A stretch of 64,000 nt of DNA from the NCBI GenBank assembly GCA_037951105.1, contig JBAMJV010004354.1:1-64000 (forward strand), read 5' to 3'. The notes beneath the pieces are model-generated. The model saw only the letters and a list, made by a program, of their open reading frames with translations, was not told the origin of the DNA and searched no databases. Source of the stretch: Echinarachnius parma. Lineage: Eukaryota; Echinodermata; Echinoidea; Clypeasteroida; Echinarachniidae. Made by a program: the position numbers and the translations under genes. This document shows, piece after piece, positions 39,501-53,327 of the stretch; the stretch's first letter is position 1, and each line of letters begins with the position of its first letter.

Positions 39501-42500
39501 GATATTTGAGGCTTCAATCAAATACCAATATCATTTTTCTGAATGATATGTGAATTTTCATAGTAAAAGAACAATGTTTATCTGATAAATTAGATGGATC
39601 TCGTCTGCGCGCAGTCATAAATGATGCCTCCGCAATTGCGTGAATTTCATATCAAGCCCAAATTAACATGCACGGAATTGATTCTTAAAATTCAGTTTAG
39701 ATGGTAATCCGTCAACCAGATCTTGACATATCGCAATTACAAGCTATTTTGCATACATGTATATCATAATGCGTGACCTTGACTTTTGACCTAATGACCC
39801 CAAAATCTTATTAGTTTATTTTTATAAGCCCCCCCAAGATACATACAGGTACCATGAATGAGGCATTTTTGCACATATATTGAGTCCTGCGACCTTGACC
39901 TCATGAACCCCAAAATCTAATCAGATCATTGTCACCCCAATATGTACACTCATACCAAGTTTGAAATTGATCCATCAACCGGTTCTTGAGATATCGCGAA
40001 AACGAAAACGGGACGGACGGACGTACGTACGGACGGACGTATGTACGGACGGACGACCCGAAAACATAATGCCTCCAGCCACTTCGTTGGCGGAGGCATA
40101 AAAACGGACTACTTGGCGGACGTATATTACATTAATGGCCTTTAATCCCAGGGTAAAAGAGTGAAGTATTGTAAAATCTTGTTTCTTTTTAGAAGAACAA
40201 GTTACAAGGTTTATTTGAATATGTATTTAGAATGCTAACTTCAGACAGCATGTAAAAGATCAAAATTTACCTTCACAGAGAGTTTGGAAATTCTCATTTG
40301 CACAATTGAAGTCATCCAGCAGATGGTCATGATATATAAAAGCTACACAGTTAAGACTTGTATCTGTGCCTGGAGCAGATCCCCACCATCCTGTGTGGAT
40401 ATAATCATATTAAAAATTTCAAAAGTCATTATTATTATACTTATCATTATTATAAGTACAGAACAAATTTAATAATCAAATAAAATATGCCATGATCGCA
40501 TGATTATAGTACTACTCAAATGTTGTGATAGTAGCGGACAAATTATATATGTTCAATGTTTTTTTCTATAGTTCGTACAATGTAGTATAGTTAGTATAAA
40601 CAATATGAAACTTATGCAGCCAAATGTCATGCTATGTTTACTACATTTATGAAACAAACCACCAGTTTTTGAGAATTTACTAATTGTTGGGAATGTAGAA
40701 TTGGATACATTCAAATTTGCTAAGATTCCCCTATAGGGGTCATAGTACAAAGTAATCTTAAATAGGACTTACATATTAAAGGTTCCATGACATGCAATGA
40801 CATGCAAATGCATGTTGACTACTGTTTATCTGTATTAGGTTTTTAATACAATTAAATATTTGTAAACAGTTTGACCTAAATATCTATATATATATCTCTA
40901 ATCTCTGTCCCTCCCTCTGTGGTATTGCGGTCTATATCCTGATCTCGGGTAAACTGTTTGATGAGTCAATCACGCATATGTTGGTGCAAGCGAGGAGCAG
41001 TTGCGCGACTGCAGTAGAGCGGTTATACACAACTCTATTGCCCATCGAAAAGACACAGAGCACAAGCAATTAAAATATACAGGATCCTATGCACGCACGC
41101 ACATCGTAGCTGCCGGAGTGATTCCTGCATACAGGATCCTATGCGCGCATGCGCACATGCACGGCGTCGCGCTTGGCCACTAGTGTTTTATGTTTTTAAA
41201 CATTTTAGCAATTATTTTGTTCATTTTGCTATGCCCCACCACCTCTTGAAAAAACTCTCCAGAGTAAAAATTCTTCTTGTGACCTCATCTGTCAATCTCA
41301 ACTCAGTTACTTATAAGATGAACAATGCATCTTTGCCCAAGCTGAGCGCCTGCTCACAGTAGTATCACATGTTTGAATACACTACCAACTAAACACACTT
41401 TCAATTTCAATAACAGTTGCTATGTCAGAAAAGCCCAACCATCATTAGGACAAGAAAGGCACTGAAAAGCTATCGTATGGAAGCATGCAGGGCATGCTAT
41501 TGTGGGCAGACAGCTCAAACTCCTTCATACATACGATACTCCAAACTTCAGACTCTATTAAAATGGAGCGGTAATTGAAACAACCGGCGGAATACAGACT
41601 GATTTTTCGGTCTACTATCTCATATGCTCTCCACAGGCTATATTTGAATACAGGGATACGCTGGCTCATTGCAACAATTAAACATCAGAAATTCACAGAG
41701 TACTTTTTAAATTTGGAAATTGAAATGTTTTTTTAGTAGCACTTTTACTGCAAAATTTGTACTGATTTTATGTTAAATTACCATTGTCATTGGATGTATC
41801 AAGCTGTGTACCATCAACACAGTCAAATGTTCCCTCTACCGCGTCGTCCGTACAGCCGACCCACACGTAAGGTTGATTGAGGTAAGCCATGAAATATGCC
41901 GAGTTGATGATAGCTGTTTTCTCAGCATTGTCATTTGGAACGTACACCTGGCCTCCTATCCCTGCACACGATGAGACCGCTTCAGCATACGTCACAAAGT
42001 AAGACCCAAACTGGTAGCATCCTGATCCTATGCTCTCCCATCCACTTGGACACTCAGCCTCTGTCATTAACAAAGTTACATACATAAATTAACATATACT
42101 TATAATATCTAATGTAATCATTTTTTTTGTAATGATTTCATTCTGCCTAATAATGATTTGATATCACTTTATTGTAAATCAACAAATGTGAATGTGATGT
42201 TTGGTAAAAATAATAATTCAATAGAGAGATCATCAAAAACAATTTAAAAACCATTTTGGTAGATTTTCAAACATGTGTAGCATTTTTAGATATTTGGTTT
42301 AATTATTGACTAAAAGTTGGTCCCCCACATTTATTCCAATCTGATATACTTATGGATATTTCCACTGTTTCTGAACTGATTTTGATCAAATAAAGTTGAT
42401 TCCGTCATTAAAATTGTATACTCTTTCAAATTTTACACTCATTTTTTCATTACCTCACAAATTTTTTTTTGAAGCACCCTCTTTACCAAAACTGAACTAT

Positions 42501-45500
42501 CCCCGAAGGGGAATAACAATATTCTTTTTTTGTTTAAGATTCTTACTATAACCCTCCTACAATAAATTGAATTCTTGCCATGAAGGTTCTTCCTTCGCAC
42601 AATAAATTGCAAAGGATGAAACAAGTACCCAGTTTCATCAAGGAGTTACCATCGATGGAGTCACAACTGTCACTAATCCCTGTCTTTATTCTAAAGGCGA
42701 ACAAAAGGAGAAGTGGGGCTTTGCGGTTTATTTGAAGTTCGATCTTCGATGCCGCCGAGTGATACCAACGACTTGCTAATTAATTCCTGACGATTTTTTA
42801 ATTTCATGATAATTCAACGAATTTTCATTTATTTGTGACTATTGCATGATTAGTAGTAGACTTGATGAACGCGTCGTCAAATAGAGATGTAATTGTAATA
42901 ATTTCCTACATGAATTGAGAAAAAATCCAGATATATCTTGAATTAATATGATTCTTTGAAGCATTGTTTATCCACTTTCGATCATTTTCGACAAATTGAC
43001 ATCAACACCAAATAATCTTGAGATATCACTCTAATTGATAAGATACGTCGCAATAGTGCCAACGCATGCCAACTACGTTAATTTTCATCATGAATATTTC
43101 AATTTCCACACATTTTTTTATTTCGCGCGCATTTGCTATCTATAATAAAGAAGTACTCGAATTTAGTTGAGTTCGGGTTTGCGAAAAGTTATTATAATAA
43201 CAAAGCACAACTCTCTTTGAAATGTGCCAATGCGTATGTAATCAACCGAAACGTCTTTGTGTTTCCACCTGCAAGTTAAGTTCAGGTCCCATTCAAATGA
43301 GCACATTCACTGCATAGTTTACAGTGGCGGCATCGAACATCTAGTAAAAGATTTGAATCTGTTGTGACTCCATCTATATAATAGCTCTTTGGTTTCATCA
43401 AGCCTTTCATGAAACCTTTTCAACTGAAACTTGTCATATACTCGCCGGAAATGAATCCCCTAGAAACGATTTCAATTGCTATAGGAATATTACATCAAAG
43501 CCATTCTTTTGTATAATCGGTAATTGGGTGATCGTATATTTCCGTTCTGTATTTATGCACCTTGTCGATTCCCAATCTAAAAGGTAGAGTCGGTTCCATA
43601 ATCATTATTTTTTAAATATTATTGTCATCAAATATGCAGAGATTTTGTCTGTGGTTGGTTGTTGTACAGGGTAGTGGTATTGTAGATATGGAGGAATAAC
43701 CAGGTAGGAATGGAATATCATGAGACACATTTTTATCCGTAGCGGCTCTTTAGATGGCCACGTAGAATAGGTCAGTCAATGGACATTGTGTATTTATACA
43801 GGGAAATGTGTGTATACATTCATGTTTATAAAATATTTTACAAAGCATTTCAGAATGTTTTTATAATATGGCGTCATGTATAGTGCCCATGTGACAGGCA
43901 GGTACAACAATTTATTACATGGTTGCAGGGGCATAAATCCGTACCGAGGAGTGGGGGGGATGATCGGCGATAGCCATCACATACTAGCACAAGCACAAGC
44001 CCAAAATAATTTACGCACACGCGCGCGATCGCGCCCCGGGGGGGGGGGGGGGGGGTACTCAGATTATAGTCGGGAGGGGGTGTGTGGCTGAGACCTCCGA
44101 GCCCATACCCACATCCAAGGGTCCTTTTGCTGTAAATAGGTACCCATGTCTAAGGATTTTTTGGTAAAAAATTGACCCATGTCTATTAGGCTTTTGGGGA
44201 AAAATTGGACCCATGTCTAAGGATTTCGAATATTACATTTTAGCTGTATATACAATGGGCAATAATTTTGCAGTTTCTTGATCAAATTCTTTATTACGTA
44301 TGATATATTATGAAGGGTAATATAATGTATAAACACCCGAGGTTGTGAAATATATGCGAGCGAGCTTGAAAATTTTAGCAATTTAACAGCGGAAAATTGC
44401 CATTTGTTTCAATATAATTGTATGGCGTTATGAAAGGTAATATATAAGCACCCGAGGTTGTGAAATATAATTATGCGAGCGAGTGGAGCGAGCTCGAAAA
44501 TTTCAGCAATTTCACAGCGGAAAATTGCCATTTGTTTCATTATAATTGTATGGGTATATTCGTTTTATTACTTATGATATGGCGTTATGAAGGGTAATAT
44601 ATAAACACCCGAGGTTGTGAAATATATGCGAGCGAGCGGAGCGAGCTTGACAATTTTAGCGATTTCACAGCGGAAAATTGCCATTTGGTTCAATATTGTG
44701 TGGGTATACTCGTTTTATTGTCATTATTAAAGGTAATATATAGACACCCGAGGTTGTTAAATATTACGTATGCGAGCGAGCGGAGCGAGCTTGAAATCTT
44801 TAGCAATTTCACAGCGGGAAATTGCCATTTGTTTCATTATAATTGTATGGGTATATTCGTCTTATTACTTATGATATGGTGTTATGAAGGGTAATATATA
44901 AACATCCGAGAATGTGAAATATTACGTATGCAAGCGAGCGGAGCGAGCTTGAAATTTTTAGCAATTTCACAGCGGAAAATTGCCATTTGGTTCAATATAA
45001 TTGTATGGGTATATTCGGTTTATTACTTATGATATGGCGTTATGAAGGGTAATATATAAACACCCGAGGTTGTGAAATATATGCGAGCGAGCTTGACAAT
45101 TTTAGCGATTTCACAGCGGAAAATTGCCATTTGGTTCAATATTGTATGGGTATACTCGTTTTATTGTCGTTATTAAAGGTAATATATAAACACCCGAGGT
45201 TGTTAAATATTACGTATGCGAGCGAGCGGAGCGAGCTTGAAATCTTTAGCAATTTCACAGTGGGAAATTGCCATTTGTTTCATTATAATTGTATGGGTAT
45301 ATTCGTCTTATTACTTATGATATGGTGTTATGAAGGGTAATAATAAACATCCGAGGTTGTTAAATATTACGTATGCGAGCGAGCGAGCGGAGCGAGCTTG
45401 AAATTTTTAACAATTTCACAGCGGGAAATCGCCATTTGTTTCATTATAATTGTATGGGTATATTCGTCTTATTACTTATGATATGGTGTTATGAAGGGTA

Positions 45501-48500
45501 ATATATAAACATCCGAGGTTGTTAAATATTACGTATGCAAGCGAGCATAGCGAGCTTGAAATTTTAGCAATTTCACAGCGGAAAATTGCCATTTGTTTTA
45601 ATATAATTGTATGGGTATATTCGTTTTATTGCATATGATATGGAGATGAAGGGTAATATATAAACATCCGAGGTTGTTAAATATAGGATTTCTCGGTCAA
45701 TTTCGTAAGTTGGCCATACAAATTTATTTTATGTGCATTCAATTTTGCCGATTTTGTCACCGCAGCTGTATTTTGCAGTTCAAATTCGTTTTTTAGCATT
45801 CGAATTCATATAACAATCATTCGAAAACATTTTGTTTGCATTCGATTTAATACGTGTTTCTAGTTCGTAAAATTGTCATTCAATTTAAAGCGAGACAAAT
45901 CGTGAGTACGTGATACCGCTTTCCATGAAATCCGTTGGCGAAATTGAATGCAAATAGCGTGTTTTTTAAATTGAATGCTAAAAGAGGTAAATCACTTGAC
46001 CGAAGAGCTAAATCGTATGAACAAAATGCAATTTTTGAACCACAATTGCAAGCCTTCAGCTCTATTTCGCGAAATTGAATGACACGCTTATCAAAACGAA
46101 TGAGAAGCTTACGAAATTGGCCGAGAAAACCTATATTACGTATGCAAGCGAGCGGAGCGAAATTGAAATTTTTAGCAATTTCACAGCGGAAAATCCCAAA
46201 ATCCCGGAGAAAATAAGGGAGAAAAGAGGGGAAAGGAATAAATGAAAAAAGGGACCAATGTCTCAGGTTTTTTTTACAAAATGGGACCCATGTCTAAGGA
46301 TTTTTTTTGATATGAAAAGGGGACTAGATAAGAGACAAACGGCCACTGTTAGTCTGGAACACGCCTGGTCTTAACCTTCAGTCTTCATCTATTCTTCTGG
46401 TTGAATTCTTTAAGCGCTCGCGTGCTGGCACATTTTACGTCTGGGGGTACCTAACAAAAAAACGATTCTGAAGTTTATGAAGCGCTTGTTCGCGCACTTC
46501 GCGCAACTACTCTATAAGTGATCGTGACATACTGTATACGTGTAGGCTATACAGTTATAATTACATTTAAAAAAACACTAATTTCTCATGCATAATGCTT
46601 TCTTTTTTCTTCTTCTTCTTCTTCTTCCTTCTTTCTTTTTTTTAATTCATTTTTCTATTCTCAGGGGGGGATGATTTGTACAGGCATCCCCCCCTCCTTC
46701 AAGAGTGGGGGGGGATGCATCCCCCCCATCCCCCCCGGGATTTACGCCCCTGCATGGTTGAGAGTTTCTACACTATTGCAATAATTACGTTTTGCCCCTT
46801 CTCATTAAATTTCATAAACAAAATTACAGCGTATAACAGTGAAACACCCTCTTTGATAAATAAATGAATGGGAAAGAACAAAGATTTATTCTATACAAAA
46901 ATTAAGAGTAATAGGCATTTAAAAATGACGAGAGTATATCATCACAATAAGTGCAGGGAAAGTTTCTTAGCTCATGCAGTCATAAAAAAAACATTTCTCA
47001 GACATACAAAATAGTTTCAGAGTCTTCATTTTCTTCAATTATGTTGGAAATATTTTCATAAAAGAATGATAAACTTGATTTTGAATAGGGGTAGTAATGG
47101 AACAAACAAACTCATGCAAAAATTCCAAGTCTATTAAATTTATGACAAAAATGTATCATTGTATGTTTCAAATATCTTTTTCATTGTTTGCATAACAATA
47201 CCTGTTTGGCAATCAGTTCCGATATATCCTGCAGCACATGTACAGCTGTATCCATTGACCTGGTCGGTACAGGTAGCTCCATTCAGACAGGGAGATGGTG
47301 TACATTCGTTGATATCTGTAGAATAGGTCGGTCAATGGACATTGTGTATTTAGACAGGCAAATGTGTGTATACATTCATGTTTATAAAATATTAGACAAA
47401 ATTATAATATATTATTTTGACAAAGGCCTGTGGCCGAAATATCACAGAGGAAAATTTTGTCACTGAGATTTGTTTTATTTCAACTTTAAATATATTAGGC
47501 GCTGTATAAATCAAGAATATATATACTTATTATCATTATGTCAGGAAGATTAGGATAGAAGGTGTGTGGGTCTGTGTGTATGTGTATGTACAATGGCGTA
47601 GATCTGTATTAAGCTGATTCTTTTGTTGGAAGGGGGAGGGATTGATTGAGCTAATCATTTATTTCATTTCCCCTGAACAAGAGAACTTTCTGCAGATCTT
47701 CGCTAGTTATGCGAGTGTGTGTGCATGTATGTGTTTGCGTAATGTGTTTATGTGCATGTATGTTTATGTACATGTGTGTGTGTGTGTGTGTGTATTATGT
47801 GGTTTGTCTTCTGGAGAGGAGCCTAAAGTCAAAAGAGATCAAACCTCAGAAATCGTGATTGATTTGAAATTGCATTAAAATTTGAAGAAATTTTGTTTAT
47901 CAGCATATACTTTTCCCTGATATTTTTCTACCGGTACGTAAAATATCCAGTCAACAAATTTAGTTGTAAGATGAAAATTAAGGAGAGAGTTGAAGCATGT
48001 ATTTTTGCAGGTTTGCAAAGTTTGATTTTCAAGATTCTTTGCCCCCAAAAGCGATCAATATCAAGCTCCACCTCCTAACAACCCTTTTGTGCTAAGTTGC
48101 TAATCTCGCTTAGCTCCTGGCGTACTACAAGATTGATTTAATATTCCCTATTGAATGTGTTGTCGCTTGGATGGAGATAAGTAAATCAAATGCCTCCTTT
48201 TAAATCCCTTTGAGCGAACCTTGCGCATGAACTGTGAGGGACATGCAGGGGGCCAGGATAGGGTTATCCATTCAGCTAACAAATACACAACTAGGCCATC
48301 ATCTTCAAAATTCAATAATTTCTCTATAGTTACTGCATACATCTAGTCATTGTTCTCTAGTCTAAACATTTCAATAAGCGGTAGTCATAAAAATGTTCCA
48401 TAATATTCTGATATACTGATTGGGGGAGCAAGCTCTATCGTTTTATTCATGTGAGCGGATTTCATTTTTTTTGGGTCAAACCATTGGAAATCACATGCCC

Positions 48501-51500
48501 ACCCCCACCCCCCCCCCCCTCGATCCCATCTAGCTATGCAACTGTCGGTTGTATAGATTTATGATAAAACAACATTGGCTGATTTCAAGTGTGATGTTGG
48601 TGTTAGTGTTATTTATAACTGTGGAAATATGCCTCTAATTTGAGCCTCAACACTGGCATGCAGATTAAGGAGGTCACAAACTTTCCAAAAACGATCATAC
48701 CAAATCGTAATCAATATTAGTATCGATAGTGTTGAGTCAACACCAGATAAAAGTCACCCCAAACCCCCCTAAATGGCGACGAAGACCTTTACATGGTTAT
48801 GAATCAGAGAGCAAACCTCAATAAAGACATACCACATGCATGTATTTCCTACCATAACTAGAAATACTCAAAACACTCACTTTATCGATACGAGGTTAGT
48901 GGATATTCCCTATTTTCAGTGGAATTCATAACTAAACTTGCAAGAAACGTGTGCGACTTTCTAAACAAAATTGAATGACCGCCGCAGTATATCCGACGAA
49001 TTTAGCGTAAATCACAGTGGCAGTACCCATACCCATTTTTAAATGCTCAGACTAACGAAAACACAACCATTTCAGTTAAGAATTGTGATTTTAATGCTCG
49101 GATAAGCCCCCTGTCAATCCCGTCTTTATTAACAGTAACACTAACACCCAACACTGAACTTGAAATCCCTTTAGAGTTTTGCATATAAAGTCTCAACACT
49201 AACACGCATTGGGGGGGGGGGGGGGGGGGTGGGCCTTATGTATTTCCCCCCCCCCCCCCACACAAATCAAAGCCTTATGTTTTCTATTGTTTTTTCCAAA
49301 ATTCCCCCGTAGCTACACCACTGGTTTCATTCACAGATGTCCTCTTTATGCATAGCTTTATTACAAATACATGTACATACATTATTTATTTTGAAATCCT
49401 GATTTATAAATATTCTACTTTACTGGACAGTCGACATTCGACAGGGTATTTTATATAACATGACAAAATGCATAGTTAAAATAAGAGACAAATATACATT
49501 ATGTCAATAGGTTTGAAATGAAACAATAATAAGATATGTACACCCAAATGCGACATTAATTGTTGACCATTCCCTTAATTCTTGGCCGGTATTCTGAAGT
49601 CCTGTCTAACTTAGTCGTGACTAAATTTAAACAACTGTTTAGTTAGACAGGACTTAAACGCGAGGTCATGTCTAAGTCCTGACTAAATGAATTTGGTATT
49701 CTGAAGTCGTGTTTAAGTTCTGACTGACTAAACACTTGTTTACCTTTAAATGGGACTTTGGGCATGCTCCGTATCCATTTCTGACATGATGCCGGGAGCG
49801 CTGCAGACGATTTGCATGCCCGCACATAAAAATTAACACTATCAATTGTATATATCACTGATATTGTATCGCTGATCGCAATCGTATAAATGCTACAGAT
49901 TTTTCGGCTGGTTTAAAATTTAAATTCGAGCAGAAAAACGTCTCTTACAAGCTGGATATTTCAGTGTGGACCATGGAATTTACAAGGTTAGTTAATATTA
50001 AGAAATATTAAGAAAAAAAATAGGGCAACTCGAGAAAAAAATCCTGAACTTCTTATTACAAATTTTAAAGGGTGCACATACCGTTATTCTCTGCCTCAAG
50101 CTCCCGGTAGAGCACAGGAGACTGTGCCGTAGGTTGAAAAGCAGCAGAACCGCGCTCTTAAACACTACTTAAACTACCCCTCGCGTTATTCTAAAGTTAA
50201 ACAAGACTTAGAAGGGACTTTAAGCTTAACAGGACTTTATCGCGACTATAGAATACCAAAATTAGTCACGAACTTATTACTAAAGTTAGACAGGACTTTA
50301 GACAACTGTTTAGTTAACCAGGACTTAATCACAACTTCAGAATACTGGCCTTAGTGTTTTATTATGTTACATAGTTCTATCATTTGAACACCTGGGCAAC
50401 AAAACATCCCTCATTTTAGCACGTACCGATCCTCCAAAAATTGCAAAGTTTTGTATGAAGTAGTACAGAAAGGACAGGTTTATGGTGTATGTTTGATGAG
50501 GCCAGGTCACAGCTTTAGTTTTCAAAAGGGACCGCGTGCAATCGCAGCAAGGTTTCACACTTTTCAAATCCATACACTGTATTGTGCACGGATGGCTGCA
50601 CTGCCACTCGATATCGATCAGCAAACAATCATGAGAGTATGTACGCGCCGGACTGCCTTTAGGTATGTGTGAGCTAGCACTCGCTATTGTAACCTGTGTG
50701 CGGTGTGTACTTGAATCCGAGTTAATTCCAAACCCACTTAAATTTAAATTAAATCTTTACATATCTGTACATAGCATGGATTATATTCAACAATTTTAAT
50801 AGGGAAGGTGTATTTAAAGTTACACATGTTTTAATACTGATTATGCAAGTTTCGAGAAAATTGGAAAATGGTTGCTACTACATTCTATTCATGCAACCGG
50901 TCCACATATCGTCTGCTTATAGCTCAGTCACATTTGCCACGGCGGCCGTACGGTCTAAAACATCTACGGCCAATAACAATCATAAGGTTGCCGTAGCATT
51001 TCTACAGTCACATACTTTAGCAGTCACATTTGTTAGGGCAGCCGCACAGCGTATTTTTAATTTGCGGCTGCCGTACGGCCTTTGAAGTGATGATGCACGG
51101 TCGCCGCGTCCCTGCGGTTTTAGACAAATACCAAGGCAGACGCAAGGGGCCGCAGGGGTAACATACGGCAACCGTGCGGCCAGACTGACGCTACCGCTAC
51201 ACACCTAGAGTATAGGAGTGGTAGCCACATGTAGCATGGATAATCTGAATAGCACGTAAATGCAATACAGGGTCGCCCCCAAAAAACGAATGGGGCACTT
51301 CCCAAAATAAAGTAACAAAGTGATTATATCCATCGAATAGGGTGTCTTTTCCAATGAAAAATTATACCAAGAACAGCAATTTTGTATTCATAGTAATTCA
51401 TAAGACCCTAGGGCAGCCCCACAGTGCCCACAAGGCTACCGTACGCCCGGCGTACGGTCGACGTGGAACCGTTCTACGGCATGGCTGCTGCGTTTCTTAT

Positions 51501-53295
51501 TGCTATGGCGAAGGTAGAAATGAACAAAAGTTATAACTCTGCGCTATAATTCCACGGCGACCCCTGCGGCCTGTAAAATATACGGATATGCCGTACAGTG
51601 ACTCTGCGGGCCGCACGTTTCTCTCGATTTCGGGGGCGTATGGCCGCCGTACGTCGCCGTAGAGCAAATGTGACTGGGGTATTAGAGAGCTAATTTCACA
51701 CTTGAAACGATAACTTCTCAGGCGATTTGCAGAGCATTTAAAATTGCCCTTTAATAGGAAAACTCAGCGTCGCGGAATCCTTATTTGCCCCACTTTACAT
51801 CATATTGAATCTTAGATAATTCTGAGTCTAACTGTGCAAATCTAGAAAATGAGGTTTCCCGATTTTATAGTACTTCCTGCCCTGACGTGTCACATATGTG
51901 TGTGAGTCAGAGTGTTTGATTTAATTATGCCAGGTTTAGCTGGAATTGACACAAAATATCATGTAAATATATTTTATTAAAAAAGGTGGTGGAATAGCAG
52001 ATTTCTATAGAACAATGCATATAAGCTATAACAAAACTACATTTTGCAACATTGTCAAAATCCCTAAAATTTACTTACAACTCTAGCCATTCTCATATAC
52101 CAAAAACATGTGGACACTCGCTCACTTCTTTGATTGAATGACAACACAGCTAAAAGTTGACATTTTCATGGACTGATTTATGCAATAATCAAACGCCCCA
52201 ATACTTGTTAACATAATATTTTGATGACACTGGTCATTGGGATGAAATTGTATGATTTTATTAAGCATCACGAAAATTGGCCTGTGTCAGCTCAGTTAGG
52301 CTCGCCATTGACTTTGTACATGTGTGACGTCACTAGCGTTTTCTGTCGATTACGTGCAAAGTCAATTACTGAGCGGTATCCAGGATACATAGCAGCTACG
52401 CACGCCTACCTTAAGTTCATTCGTTATCCCGTTTCCGTGATTATTTGTTATAAACGATACTTACTATTGTCGTGCTAAGATCCTGAGCTACCACGCCGTG
52501 ATTCTATTCCGCCTCTAAAATCAATAGGTGATATTTCCGACACAAATCAGAAGATGGTCTAAAAAAGTGACGCGAATTTCTAAAAACAAGATATCCGTGA
52601 GCTAATGTACATTCATCTTCGACGCAAAGAACTGTCTTTTTTCCCCTTTAAATTTAATGTAATGACTTGAATTTTGGGGATTGCATTCCGAAAATAGAAA
52701 ACATCGCGCATACGCTTGCACTGCGCGCGTACTGCGCGCAGTATGGAAGTAGGTCACCTTTCAGGGGTGAATGTTGTACATAATCTGCCTCGGGATGGGA
52801 GAAAAGGGGGCGCGGATGCAAAAACTTGTATGGTACCTCATGTATTTTTATTGTAAATAGAATCATGGATCAGCTCTCTTTCGTTAAAAAGATATGTACC
52901 ATGAAGTGTTCAGATTTGAAATTCTCTATAGGGAGAATTTAAACTGTGTACAAGGTAAATGCAGGGAGTTGGCAAATACAAATTTACATTTTCATATTAT
53001 TCAGATCAGATCGCATTTTATCGATCCTTCATCAGTTTGTGCACATGTGAACAAAGTTACTAGAGCCCTTAAATTGAAATACCTGTTTGGCAATGTGTTC
53101 CTGCATATCCAGCAGTACACGTGCAGTTGTATCCATTCAACAGGTCTGTGCAGTTCGCTCCATTCTGACAGGGAGTTGATGAACATTCGTCGATATCTGT
53201 GATTTCAGACATGTAGAGTGAGATTAGCCAATGGACATTGTGATTTGGCCAGGCCAATGTGTCTATGCATACAAATACAATCCCACTATTGGAAG

Positions 53296-53327
<32 letters not shown>

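Larger units (their letters stand above)
43926..46752. mobile_element. hAT-like non-autonomous element, 2.8 kb, 8-bp TSD
   Basis: Inverted ends CAGGGGCATAAATCC / GGATTTACGCCCCTG, flanked by perfect CATGGTTG duplications at 43918-43925 and 46753-46760. CAG termini plus an 8-bp duplication fit hAT. Inside are G-runs, phrases such as GGACCCATGTCTAAGGA, the tandem array 44225-45690 and a nested element 45684-46133. No transposase seen. Confidence 0.85.

Noticed and set aside
44685-45340. Two near-identical 69-codon frames
   Set aside because: They are two units of the tandem array inside the hAT-like element, with no domain or splice context.
44225-45690. CRISPR-like array
   Set aside because: Units are long (110-170 bp) and similar along their whole length, with no short-repeat/unique-spacer pattern, in a eukaryotic intron and inside a transposon.
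52221-52478. 85-codon plus-strand frame, conserved in both duplication copies
   Set aside because: Conservation simply reflects the recent duplication. There is no known domain, and it lies on the opposite strand in an intron of the EGF gene.
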